Assembly: GCA_032718565.1 (NCBI GenBank)
Contig: JAVGVS010000543.1
Coordinates: forward strand, 139,001-203,000
From: Distichodus sexfasciatus
Taxonomy: Eukaryota; Chordata; Actinopteri; Characiformes; Distichodontidae
Direction of reading: 5' to 3'
Length of the DNA: 64,000 bases
The notes beneath the pieces were generated by a model. It saw nothing but the letters and a program-made list of their open reading frames with translations. It had not been told where the DNA came from and made no database searches. How positions within the stretch are numbered: the first letter of the stretch is position 1; each line of letters opens with the position of its first letter. Position numbers and translations under genes: made by a program. This document shows, one piece after another, positions 22,625 through 35,500 of this stretch.

Positions 22625-22752
22625 TAATGGTCAGTCGATTATTAGGCGGTCCGATATTAGGCATTTTTTGCATATCGGTTATCGGTCCTGTTAACTAGCA
22701 ATAATCTATATCGATATTGACCCTAAAAAGCCAATATCCGTCAACCTCTAAT
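22625..22752. repeat. Short hAT-end relic
   Basis: tcagtcgattattaggc at the left and ccgtcaacctctaata at the right look like a much-deleted element with weak inverted ends. It abuts the LINE fragment. Confidence 0.4.
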
Positions 22753-22779
22753 ACAAAGTATGACATTGTGACAATCTGA

Positions 22780-23537
22780 AGTGACAGCAGGGCGCAGGTA
22801 GAGGAAAGGCTAGAGAGGTGGAGATATGTACTGGAAAAGACAGGAATGAAGATGAGTCGCAACAAGACAGAATACATGTGTGTAAATGAGAGGGGCACAA
22901 GAGGAACAGTGATGTTACAGGGAGTAGAAGTAAAGAAGGTAGAGGACTTTAAGTACTTAGGGTCTACGGTCCAAAGCAACGGAGAAAGTGGAAAAGAGGT
23001 GAAGAAGCGTGTGCAAGCAGGTTGGAATGGGTGGAGAAAAGTGTCAGGTGTGATGTGTGATAAAAGGGTTTCAGCAAGAATGAAAGGAAAGGTGTACAAG
23101 ACAGTAGTGAGACCAGCCATGTTGTATGGTTTGGAGACAGTGCCACTGAGAAAAAGACAGGAGGCAGAACTGGAGGTTGCAGAGCTCAAGATGTTGAGGT
23201 TCTCTTTGGGAGTGACGAGGATGAATAGGATCAGGAATGAGTTCATCAGAGGGACAGCTCATGTTAGATGTTTTGGAGATAAAGTCAGAGAGGCCAGACT
23301 GAGATGGTTTGGACACGTCCAGAGGAGACACAATGAGTACATAGGTAGAAGGATGCTGAGGTTGGAGCCACCAGGCAGGAGGCTGAGAGGAAGACCAAAA
23401 AGGAGATTTATGGTTGTGGTGAAAGAGGACATGAGGTTAGTTGGTGTGAGGGTCGAGGATGCAGAAGATAGGACTAAATGGAGACAGATGATTCGCTGTG
23501 GCGACCCCTGAAGGGAAAAGCCGAAAGAGAAAGAAGA
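22780..23537 (+). mobile_element. 5'-truncated non-LTR retrotransposon
   Basis: The C-terminal part of a reverse transcriptase ORF runs to a stop at 23509-23511. It begins in frame at about 22780 and includes VEERLERWRY, GMKMSRNKTEYM, RLRWFGHVQRRHNEY, GRPKRRF and WRQMIRCGDP. The 3' end ggcgacccctgaag then gccgaaagagaaagaagaag is the usual tail of this fish LINE group. It lies in ezh2 intron 1. A second fragment of the same family is at 58258-58600. Confidence 0.88.
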
Positions 23538-23615
23538 AGCTCCTTCACAGACAGGTCAAACGCAGTGACCGCATTTAGTTGTGGTGCACTGTGTGCTGTG
23601 CTCACAATGATACTC
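23538..23615 (+). mobile_element. SINE family-1 tail fragment
   Basis: gctccttcacagacaggtc, then gttgtggtgcactgtgtgct and gctcacaatgat. This is the 3' half only and lies directly after the LINE tail. Confidence 0.65.
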
Positions 23616-24180
23616 ATTATGACTTAAATTATATGAGGTATAAGATATATTGAAATACTTGTATAGGCAATATACTGTAAATGGGTGAAATGTAGATAAA
23701 AATTCAGCCGCTAAGTATTTTTTAAGCTAAATGAGTGCAATTTGCAACAATGACCAGATTTGGGCTGGTAGGACTCAACACGTATAAACAATTTTTATAC
23801 GTATGTATGTATGTTAAAGGTATATAACATTCAAGTCTATTAAAATTACCAATTACAAATGTGTCTGATGTGTGAGAGACTGTCATATTGTACATTTGTA
23901 TGTTGTGTTATGTAAGGTTTAAAGTATGTCATAAGCTGTGCTGATGTGTCTTCAGTTGCTATAATGAGTTTAAAAAATGAATTAGTTCATGTTAATGTTT
24001 TAATTAATGGGAGTCAAACTCATCAAACTTTCCAAAGTCTCTCTCGTCTCACTGTAACAAGTATATTTAACAAGTCATTCATGTAAAACAAATCCTGTAT
24101 ATTCTCATATCTTGTCATTTTCCCCAATATAGTGCAGACATTATGAAGTATCTTCAACATCAGCCCGTTTATCACACGCA
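23616..24180. other. ezh2 intron 1, nothing recognised
   Basis: AT-rich intron sequence without a recognisable element. Confidence 0.4.
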
Positions 24181-24507
24181 CCAAACGTACAAACTACGTC
24201 ATATCCGGTGACGTTTGCCTTCTTGTCGGTTGTCAATACCGGAAGTGGAAAAATCGCAGGAAAAAGACTCTAATCTCAAATGTGTCCCGAATTTTAACAG
24301 AAACCATATAGTTTCCAGTCACCGACAGGGCGTAACGAGGTACAGAGCGTCTCAAAACACAGCTCGGAGGGTCCCATGCCCCTTTAACGACGTGAAGCCG
24401 GGCGGCTCTGCCGTATTGTTCTGAGGGGATTTTTTTGAAGTTACTGGCTAACGTTAGCTTAGCACACTACTTCGCCTGACTTGTCTCGCCCGCGCGGTTC
24501 CTCCTAC

Positions 24508-24640
24508 CTGCAAGAGTCCAGTCCTCATTAACACGAAGCCACGTTCTGTCTCGTTCTGCTCGTAAACGTTGCTCGGCGCTCCAAGTGAAAATTGTTGTAG
24601 TAAGTTAGCCTGTGAGCTAATGGGGATGGAGGTGAAGGGG
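24508..24640 (-). other. ezh2: ezh2 non-coding exon 1 (5' UTR)
   Basis: A good donor (CTTGCAG|gtagga, exon edge 24508) lies just inside a GC-rich island 2.9 kb upstream of the start-codon exon, as expected for the untranslated first exon of EZH2. The transcription start, and so the right edge, is a guess. Confidence 0.55.
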
Positions 24641-25110
24641 GGGGGAGTTGAGCTTTTTTGCGAGGGGGGGTCCGCTTCACCTCAGCGCGCCTGAGATTGG
24701 CAATACCGGCGAGCTCAAGCTCGATAAACAAAACAAAAAAAACCGCGCACGATTTCGGCTTCCTTCAGATCCGTCCGGTTTGAGGTCCGCGTACAGAGCA
24801 GTGGTAATTTTTCCAAATAAAGTATGCTCCTTTTTTGAGAAATGTCAATATTTCCGTTTGGGTAACTATTCAAACCCGCTTCTCGCCGTTGCTTTGACTC
24901 GGAATTCGCCGCCCACTTTGGGCACTGCAGAATCAACGAGCGCCAAACGAATGGACCAATCAGAGCGCGCCGTCTTCAAGTGTCGGAGAGTCGGCTCTTT
25001 CCGTTGGCTGCGTCTCGACTCCAAAGCATCCAATCAGAAGCTGCTCTGCCGGGGGGCCCAGAATGGGGGACATGTGGAGAAGGTCTCTTTGTTCTTGGAT
25101 TAGAGCGAAC
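24641..25110 (-). promoter_or_regulatory. ezh2: ezh2 promoter region
   Basis: CpG-rich sequence with two CCAAT boxes (24956-24960 and 25030-25034, both followed by CAG) and one perfect E2F-type site (TTTGGCGC on the minus strand, 24940-24947). EZH2 is a known E2F target in mammals. The positions are 300-400 bp upstream of the probable first exon. No TATA box is evident. Confidence 0.6.
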
Positions 25111-25644
25111 ACACTTTTGTGTGAATAACCGGCCGTAATCGCGACCGGTATGACCTTGTTTATTTTATTTATACCTCTAAAATAAATATTGCGAGCCGGA
25201 GTTGAGTGCGTTTTCTTTCAGTCGTTCGCGTTTTATTGTTGTAGCACACACACCGAATAGTTAAAATATATATATATATATTAACAATCGCGCGACGGTC
25301 ACAACAAAGTTATGTATTACGAAATACATTCTAAATTTGTGACTGTATTGTCGTTATAAACATTTTAGTTCGTTTTTAGCTTTGTGCCACTTCCTGTAGA
25401 CTCTTTGAACTCGGGTTAACCGGTTTCTTAAGCCACGCCCACATCGGTGACGCAGCGCTATACGTCCTGTGACGTCAGCGCGTAATATATATTAATGCTA
25501 CGTTCAAGTTCATTTTGGGGGTTTAAGACATTCTTGAGAGGAATGTCAAATGACAATTACTTATTTAAAAATAAATAAATAATAAATCACTTATTTAATA
25601 ATTACTTATCACTTATAATAAATGGTTGTTAGTGTAACAATTAA

Positions 25645-25800
25645 GGAGTTGGCACTGTGATTGGCGAATCGCCTGTCCAAGTCCCGGACCGGTAAAGGTA
25701 CCACTGAGGTATTCATGAGTACCATCAAGGCTCCGTCCCCAAGCACTGCTCCCAGGGCACTGATAAAAAAGCTGCAAACTGCTCCTTTAACCCCACGTCT
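25645..25800 (+). mobile_element. tRNA-derived SINE (family 1), truncated
   Basis: A degraded head (gttggcactgtgattggcg), then accggtaaaggtaccactga and ccgtccccaagcactgctcc. The tail is missing. Confidence 0.65.
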
Positions 25801-25917
25801 TCATGTAAAACTATTTCATCCGAACAGTGCTTTACCTGCGCTACGGCAAATCTGAAGAGTAAAGTGACACAACCAGTAAACGTCTTAAAGGAAAAATGAT
25901 TGAGAGATTTTCCAATT

Positions 25918-25923
25918 TTTATT
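25918..25923 (-). terminator. pdia4: Probable pdia4 poly(A) signal
   Basis: AATAAA on the minus strand, about 200 bp after the pdia4 stop codon, with about 800 bp left to the ezh2 promoter. Its use is inferred, not shown. Confidence 0.5.
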
Positions 25924-26118
25924 TAAAAAGATTTCGAAAATAAGGAACCTAATAAACAGTGCTTGCTTTGGAATGAAAGAGAGAGCGGTGCTGTCAGCAA
26001 CAAGAGTTACAACAAAATCAAAATCAAGACTTCCAGGGTCTGCATTCCAAACGCCACTCCAGATTCCTTACTGCTGCATCTGGATGTGTAAAGTTCATGG
26101 ATTCTCTATAAAAACCCT

Positions 26119-26534
26119 TTATAGTTCATCTTTCTTTCCAGACAATTTAGTGGCGTGTTCTTCCAAGAACTTGCTTAAGCTCTCCACATCCCTCTCGCCT
26201 CCCGAGAACTTGACGGGACTTTGCTTCTTGTTGCTGGGTGCGAAGTAAATGGTGGGGAATCCTTCGACTTTGTAGCTCTCGTGAGGCACGTCGTTGGCGG
26301 TCGCGTCCATTTTGGCGATCACTAGGTTCTTCTCGTTCTTGTATTTCTTGCCCAGGGCGAGGTAATCGGGCTCCATTTTTTTGCAGTGTCCACACCAGGG
26401 TGCGTAGAACTCGATCAGGACGTCCTTCTTGGTGTCCAGGACGATTTCGTCAAAGGTTTTACCGACCACCACCTTCACCGGCCCCTTGTTGCTCTTAGGA
26501 ATAGGCTGAGACTTGATGATGGGTTTGACTTTAC
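26119..26534 (-). CDS. pdia4: pdia4 exon 10 (a' domain, KDEL)
   Basis: It encodes GKVKPIIKSQPIPKSNKGPV, the third site FYAPWCGHCKKMEPDY, MDATANDVPHESYKVEGFPT and the terminal SGKKDEL, with stop TAA at 26119-26121. Its acceptor is aatag. Confidence 0.97.
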
Positions 26535-29500
26535 CTATTTACAGGAAATACAACACGTCAGGTTATTAGACTAGTAATTAAAGGGATAGTTAACATCAAA
26601 CACACTTTCACAGCTCTTAAAATCACGAACCATTAAAATACATTCAAAAAACAAAAACTAAACACAAATCCCATAACAAGGTAGCAGTAGTAGGGACGCA
26701 CGATGATATCAGAATTCTTCGGCATTGGACCGATGCTCAGATTTGCCAGATATTTTCAGCCGATATTTTATGACTCAGTTATTGTACGTTGGAAAGGTAG
26801 CGCTTGTACCAGGCATGTCCAGGTAGGATTCAATTCGGCCCGTGTCCTCCGTCTTAAAAATGTATGTCGTTATTTTGTGCCACAATTCTGAGCACACAGC
26901 TGAACGAGCGAATTCTCGTCTTTACGTTTTCAGCGCTGCCTGCACGTGTGAATTTTCCTGAAAAACTAACTAAATTGCGTGTCTGCCTCATTTATCAAAT
27001 GTGAGTTCGCACACATGTGCTGTGTCCCGAGCCGCATACTACTGCACTTCATAGTATAGTAGGTAAGACGTTCTTTTTCATACTTTTTTTGTGGTAGTAT
27101 GCATCTCAGGAAATAGCCGGGGTTGTAGCTTAACGGCTCTCTACACACTAGATAGTGCACATAGAGAGTCACAAGCGTCCTATTTGACTTGCTACACCAC
27201 ATAGGGCAGGAAGTGACTTTCTTAAAGCCTTGTGGACTACGCTGGAAATGCTACGCCCTCGCTCCACTCTGCTTTCACGCTCACTTGACTTGGCGCTGTG
27301 TTAGAAATGTCATGGCACTATTTTTGTGCCACAATTCTGAGCGTGCACTGGAACTTTGGCGAGCAAAATCTCGTCTTTACGCGCGCAGCTCATTTATCAG
27401 CATCAGTATCAACAGATGTAAGCATGAAAATATTGCATATCGGCATCGGCTGATAATTGCCTTATTGTGCATCACTAATACGTAGGGCTGTGTGATGTGA
27501 CCAAAATCTCATATCCTTATGTGTAATTTCATATTCTGATAACAATACACAGTACATCACAATATAGCAGAGATCGATCGATATATCGATTTACCGATAT
27601 TTTTCCCGATATTTAAACATTTTACCATAATAGGTTATCGGTTTTGTAATATCGGGTTCACCGATAAACGCCGCCATCTTGTGGGTGTTTTGAGAATTAC
27701 GCTCATGATCACCACTGCAGCACGGCGTCTGAGGGGAAACAACAACTGCGTGCACAGGTAAAGTATACTTACTTGCTTTGCTATATTTAGTAAACTTTAT
27801 TTAACATAACAGCTATTAATGCACAAATTAGATGTGTTACATAAATGACTGATAGTTTATGCAGCTTGGCTCTAAGAAATAAAGACGAACTCACAGAGTC
27901 ACGTAAGATAATCCGTCAAATCCTGTCACAATAAAGACGTAACTTTGCCTGAATTAAATAATATACAGCCATTAATAAGCACATGTTGTAAATAAAAGCG
28001 CTGAATTTAATTCTCTCTCTGTTGTCTACATGCTCATCATTAGTCTGGTGAAGTCGGAGTCACGAATGCTAAGATAAACCGTCATGTCCTGTTCCAATAA
28101 AGACGTAACTTGTCTGAAGTAAATACAGCCACTAATGAGCGTCTATATGCTCATCATTCGTCTCGTGAAGTCGCTTCCATTCTGCTGTTCACTCACCGGG
28201 TTGATGCTCATGAAATGCTCCAGCACAGCCACCGCATATAACTTTTAACAAGATTCACTAAAACACCCCGAATTATATTACGATTTACTATATAACCATC
28301 ATTCTGCTAATAAACATCTTCTAAATAAATAGAACTAAGAAATTGAATGCGCTTTGTCAGCACGCATTTCATAATCTAGAACGACAAAAACTGTTTTTTT
28401 TCCAAAAACGTAATTGTGATAACATCAGAAAAGCAATAAAAAAAACTGTTTTGTTTGTTATATTTCAATATTTCAGAATATTATTCAGTAAATTAACATT
28501 ATCCAGCAAATTATTCTTCACTCTTTAGCCTGTAAACAGCTTCATAAACCTAATAAAACTGTAGTTTAAAATGAAGTTACATTTCTGCAAAGTTGATATG
28601 ACTTTTTTTTTTTTTACCTCATTGAAGATTTTATTTTTGAACAAAAACACTTTAGTAACAGTGCACTTCTTGTATTTTTTGCACTTTCAGACCCCTCTAT
28701 TTATTGGTGTATAAATAAGAGTTTTGATTTGTATGCAAGGAGGGAGTGATTGTTATAAATAAAACAGTTTGTTCAGTTCAGTGGTGGTGTAATCACTGTG
28801 TCAAAAACAGAAGTATAGTAGTAAATAAATATCGGTTCTGAATATCGGTTATCAGGCACATAAACATGCAAATAATTGGTATCGGTAATAAAAAAATCAA
28901 TATCGGTCGATCACTACAATATAGTACATTATTTGTAAATTCAGTGGAACTTTCACAAGCAAAATGTGTCTGTGTGCACTCAACTCTACACACACACACT
29001 CAACACATTCTCATATGGAACGCCAAAGATGCCACTATTGCCCTGTATTTTTACACAATTGACAGTAAAAACCCTTTTTTAATGCTGTTTTATTGGTTAA
29101 AAACCACTAAATATACCGTCACCTTTTACACAGTTGAAAATACTAGTGGCCCTAGTGACTTGTGGTCAAACAGCACTTTTAACTGAGCTCTAGAGCAAGG
29201 TGCCTTTAAGGTGAATTGTGGCACCTTTGGTGTTCCATAGATCTGAGCATGAGGGCGGGCAGATCTAGGTGTTTTGAGCGTGTGTGCAGGCAGAACTGAC
29301 ACCAGATTTTGCTTGCAAAAGTTGTGCTGCGTGCTCAGAATGAAGGCACAAATACACCACCATACTACTCTCTGTGTCTACATCCACGTGATGCCGCGGT
29401 GACTACGGCGAAACCCGCATCCAACACCATCAACAAATATTGCTGTACACAGCGTATTTTGCACACCACCAAATAAATGATAGAGTATAATATGCCCTAG

Positions 29501-32500
29501 TCGTACGTTTAAATTTGGTTCATGCTAGGGATGGGCTACTATTAATGATGCCATTCAGAAATGCCGTATTTGCTCCAGAGAACACTATTTCAGATTAATT
29601 TGTGAATCTTAAATTAATCGTGATAATGGCTTGGGGTCGTATCACTCAGCCCCAGCTCATGTTATAACATCATCCATCAGGACTCCGCATCACAAAACAG
29701 CATCATAAAACAAGTAACATAACTGCCTCTCACCTTTTTTAAAGGCCAGGACGAATTCGCGAAGCACGTCCGAGTCGAACTCCTCCGGTTCCATGGCGTA
29801 CTTCTTTCCCCCGTCGCCGAGAATGCCGACGTTGACCTCCTCCCCGCTGTCGCTGAGGCCGAGACTCTTCAGCTCTTCTGCGTAGTCTTCCTCGTCGGCG
29901 ATGGCGAACGTGTACTCGGGGAAGTCCTTAGCCACCTCCAAGACTTTGCTTCTCCAGAACTGTGTTGCTGTAAGGGTAGAAAAAGGGGGGAAAGTGAATT
30001 TATAAAACACTACAAATCCCTCCGGTTATATTTTTAACACCATGAGTTCAGCAGACAATATTATCAAATGCACTTTACATTTCCTAAAAACAGCAAGAGT
30101 CTCTGTAACAACTTGGGGTTCAATGTTTTCAGCCTTGTCGACAGCTGGCATTAAATATGCTTTCTGATACGATCGACTACGGCCTGCCACTGCATCGATG
30201 CAGAATCGTCCACGTCTGAATCGGGATGCATGGATTATGTGATTAATTAAAGGGGCAGTTGGTGGCGTAACGGTAGGGTGTTCGCCCCGTGATCAGAAGG
30301 TCGCAGGTTTGAATCCAGGGCCGGTAAAGTCACCACTGAGGTACTCAAGAGCACTACCAAACGTGAGCTCTGCATCTGACGCATCCAGGAAGGTGCGAAT
30401 GGGCAGCTTTGGCTTTGGCAGCTGTACTTGGGGACGAACCTTGCTCATGAGTACCTCAGTGGTACCTTTACTGGTCCGATCACTGGACCAACTCCTTAAC
30501 CATTACAATACCGACTGCCCCAGAGTCAGCAAGCTCCTTACCCGTGCATTTGCAGCTTTCACACGTAATGACTGCTGATCAGCAAAACAAACGAGTAGTT
30601 TCGCCTGATCGAGAGATTCTGCTGGAGCCTCAAAATCACGTCGTGTAAACAAGGCTTTACACACCCAAGTGTTCTACTGCTAGTCTGCTGACGAGAAAAC
30701 TTCTTACCAACTCTGTAGTCAAAACTGAAGTCAACGCCGTAATACACGACCACCAGCGGCCGCATGGTGTATCTCTTAGCGTCGTTGCTCTGTTTTCTGT
30801 GTCCAACTAGGGGTAGTGTGTGTTTCTTGAAGAAATCTTGAACCTCTGAGGCAGACGTGGATTCCTGGGAGGAAGAATTGTACAATTAGAGCACAGAATC
30901 ACATTAATCACAACAATGAACTGTAAGTAAATGCACATTTAAAATCCTTCTGTTTTAGATGAAATAAATGTGTGGTACTGGAATAAAGAAAGGCATGTTG
31001 GAGAATTAAAAATCAGCTTCATTTTTTTAACTTGACATTGCCAATAAAATCCATAATGAACTGCAGACTTAAAAGTAGGGACGCACCGATCCAACCTTTT
31101 CAGTTCTGTTACTGATACTAGTTTTTAATGAATAAGTTGTGTATTTTTTCTGTGAGAAGGAGACTGAGATTATCGTTCTGCTTAAGGAAACACTGGACGT
31201 AAATACTGTTTTCCTAATTAAAAGAACGTAATAATTACACAGCCATATTTACATTTACAGCATTTAGTAGATGCTCTCGTCCAGTGCGACTTACAACAGT
31301 GTTTTGTAGTCCACGACTTCTTTAATCTGTAAAGCTATGTTTAAAATCAACAACTGTCATTAAACCAAGTTACCGCCGACTAGGTTTTATACTTTAATGA
31401 AAATGGGTTGGAGAAAACGGAAGTTCACAGACATCTCTATGCTAAAGAGTAACGAGCCTTGTTTAAAAATGTAAGGAGTAGAAAGTACAGTTATTAGGGC
31501 CCTATGATTTGCGCGATAAGGAAAACGCGGAATTCAAAAAATAAAATGGAATCCGTTGTAAAATGCAGAACGTCGTATAATTCGCTGATATCGGTGTGCG
31601 GGCAAAGCAAAGGTTTCTAATCAATTTTGGCCGCTGCAGCCCCCTGTACGTGTTACCTGTTGAGGTGGGACTCAGCTTTCCACACACACAAACGCACAAA
31701 CACAGAGGGGGAAACCGTCAACGGTCAGCTATGGCCAAGAGGCTGAAACACCAAAGTCCTCAAAAAAAAAAATGACGGAATTGGAGTATTAGTGCTAAGT
31801 TTAGAGCAGAACAATACCCAAATGATTTTTATGAATCGGGAGAACAACTCTTTTGTACGTTTTGCCAGCACACGATAGACTGCACCCGCAAGAACACGTG
31901 ACGACCACTTACGGCCAAAAACTCACATCGGAAACATTTCGGTTTGCACCAAAAAAATGAATGCTTTTTGTTGTTTAGGTAAATGTTTTACCAAAGCAGT
32001 AAATGTTCTGCTGAACCCCAGCACTTTGCTGAAGTTGAATATATCATTTAATGTGAACTTTTATTCTATTGCATTGTTCTTTTTTCCATCCACTCCATAA
32101 TTAGACACTTTTTAGGTGAATAAATATGATTATAACGTAAAACACGGAATTCAGAAGAATAAAAATGGAAAAAATGTGAAGAAGGAAGAAACATCAGAAC
32201 ACTTACTTTAATCGTTAGCGAGTATGACGCAGGCTCAAACTTGGATCTGAACTTCTCTGGCTGAAGCATGACCACTTGGCCGGGTGACGCTTTGAGGAAC
32301 TTGGCTATTTCGCCGTTGAAGGTGTGTCTGAACTTGTAGTCATCTCTCAGTGTGTTGCCTAAGAATCAGAGGAAAAAACAAAAAGCAAAGAGGGTCAAAG
32401 AGATGTGGAGCTTAATGAGCCTCTATTAAATTTGATTAACAGCATTTAGCAGACGCTCTCATCCAGAGCCACATACGTTTTCCAAATTTCAGGGACAGTT

Positions 32501-35500
32501 TATATGGAGCAACTGGAGGGAGACTGTCCCTGAAATGAGGCAAAAATGATGGCTGCTCTATATAGCAGCGTCTGCTAAATGCTGCAAATGTAACAACACT
32601 GCGTGATGTTTCCATTCACACCAGACTCAGGTGATAAATGCAGAATCCCAGAAGATAACTGAGCGAAGAACGTCTACATTCCGATTGGTTGCCGGACGTT
32701 TACGGCCCAAACGCATCATAACTAATTTGCGTCTTTAGCTTTCTTTTTGCCGCTCTAGTCGCCCAAACTTTGCCGCTCGTTGCTTTTGTCGCTCTTAGCT
32801 CTCTCGTCACGTTTGTCAACAGAAAGTCAATTACTTCCAGCGATTTTACAGCTTTAGTAGCTCTTGGTCTAAACGTAGCATTGACGTAACTGTTTGACTT
32901 GTTTTATTTATACAATTTTTATAAGTACGCCAACATGTGGTGCTTGACTTTTTGAGGCAGGATCTTTCACGTCGACATCGTCGACATTTTAAAAATGATT
33001 ATTTTCCACTGCTCAAGTCAGATTCGGGGCGTAAAGGGTTCTGAATCCCGCTTCCCCCTTTTGCCTCAAAAGCAAACAGTTTCTCTTTGCCGTATGCCTT
33101 TAAAATAACATCTAAATAAAAATCTCTTTGAAAGCAAACAAAAAAATAACAGAATTTCGCCTTTTCATCTGGGCCTAAAGGCTCACATATCAGTTCCGTT
33201 TTAGGTCACGACATCAGATCTCTGACTTCAGACTATATCTTAGACTTAACGCACCTGCTTGATTTAAGAAATATTTTATGTTGCCTAATCTCTTTTCATT
33301 GGGCTAAATTAAAGAGATAACGCTTGTGTTCCACATATATACAACCCTACAGCCTACACCGTCATAAAAAAGAAAGATTTAATTCTAGTTTAGGAGTTAA
33401 ATTAAGCCCAAAATATCCCAGTATGAAAATTAAGGGATGCACGGTAATGTTGGAATCATATCGGAATCGGCCTGTAATTACTTTTTTTAAAGTCATCAGC
33501 ATCGCACCCATGCTTAGATTTGCCTGATATTGCCAGCCGATATTTAAAGACACATTTATCGCACGTTGTTAAGGTAGAGCTTGTCCAAAGTCCTGACGTT
33601 CTGTCTTAAATTGCATGGCGTTATTTTGCGCCAAAATTTCGAGTGTGCAGTGGAACGCTTGCAAACAAAATCTCTCGTCGTTACGCGCTCAACTCCGCCT
33701 GCACTCGCGAAAAATCTTTAACTAACTAAATCGTTTGCCTCACTTAGCGAATGTGAACTCGCACATGGGCTGTGTCCCGAGCCGTGTCCTGCCGCACTTA
33801 ATAGTACGGTAGGTAAGGTGGTCATATCATACTTTTCTCTGTGATAGTACGCACCTCACGAGCTAGCCGGGGTTGTAGCTTAACGGCTCTCTACGTTGGA
33901 GTGTCACACGCGCCCCGTTTGACTTGGTACATCATGTGGGGCAGGAAGTGACGTTTTCTTAAAATGTTGTGCACTACGCTCGAAGTGCTCTGCTCTGCTT
34001 TCACGCTCGCCTGACTTGACATTGCGTTAGAAACGCACGCAGTGGAACTCTGGCGAACAAAATCTCTCGTCTTTACGCGCTCAACTCTGCCTGTGCTCGC
34101 ACTGGCACTCTGCCTTCCTCTTTTATCTGTAGATATAAGCATGACAAGCTTCGGATATCGGCATCGGTCATTCACTCCCATATTGTGCATCCTTATAAAA
34201 AGTGTATTATTTTAAAAACAAAAGCAGGTGACACTGCAGCACCATCAGTTCCTACGTTTCCGGAGCGAGCTGTATATTTTGTGGTAATTTTAATAAAACA
34301 TAGATTTTCCTATTTTTTTCTTACTTTCCCCCAAACCAGGCCATGAGCTACACCATAGGTCAAAACGCGAGGTCAGAATCTAACTGCACTGGATCATTTT
34401 ACTTTTCTAGTAACAAGTCCCTGAAAAACACTATCAATTTGCGTTAACGACTCCACAACCCTGATGAGAGCCATGTTCTGATATTTACATGCTTCCTGGT
34501 AGATCTCGTAAACGCCGTCCTCTTCCCCGGAGAACACTCCAACGATCACTGCATCATCGCCGTCTTTCACCAACTCCTGGATCTGTTTCAGAGTCTGGAC
34601 TTGCTTGGAGGGGGGACCTGCTTGCTCACTCATGTAATCCACAATACCTGGACGGGAAAACAATGCAAACAAATCAACAAACGCACGCAGGCTCTCCGAC
34701 GCACAGTAACGGCGCGTGATGCCGACGATGCGGCCGTACCAAATTTCTCTCGTGGCCCGTTGTATTCGAATGGTTTCCCCTTCCGGAAGATTTTCAGCGT
34801 GGGGTAACCAGTCACCTCGAACCGCGTGGCGAGCTCGGGCTCGGCAGTGGCGTCGACTTTAGCCAGCGGGATCGGCGGAGTGCGGTTGCCGAGCTCCTTT
34901 GCGGCCTTCTCGTACTCGGGAGCCAGTCTCTTACAGTGGCCACACCTGTTCATTTCACAGACGAAGATGAGCAACTGTATCAACAGACGCGGCAAAGGAC
35001 TGTAGCGTAAAAGCCCCAGAAAATCAGAATAAAAACACCATGTGCTTGGATCACAAATAATAGACTGGACAAGAACAAAAGAACAAGAACAAGAACAAAC
35101 TTGCGAAAGTTCCAGTGAATTTACTTAAAGTCTTTTATTTTGTGATATTGTTATCATGAGATTTTGGTTATATCAAAAAGCCCTGCTCTCCACATAATCT
35201 CTGTAACGATGTTGTACCAAACACCTCATTTACACCAATCAGCCAAACAGCGATCAACTAAAAAACAGCAAATTATCAAAAGCAATGTAGTGAGTGGAAG
35301 TCTATATATAGAGTAATTTACCAAAACCCGGTATGTGTTAGAACCCTAATAATAAAAGTACTCACCAGGGTGCGTAGAATTCCACCAAAATAATGTCAGC
35401 ATTATTGACCACATCGTCAAAGTTGTCCTTTGTGAGGACCAATGTGGCCTCTGGGGGAGGTTTCCAGTCTGGCTGCGCAACCTCTTTAACTCGCTCAACA

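Noticed and set aside
24648..25103. 151-residue plus-strand ORF in the ezh2 promoter island
   Set aside because: No recognisable domain. GC-rich island sequence leaves chance ORFs, and it contains promoter motifs. A divergent transcript is possible but not supported.
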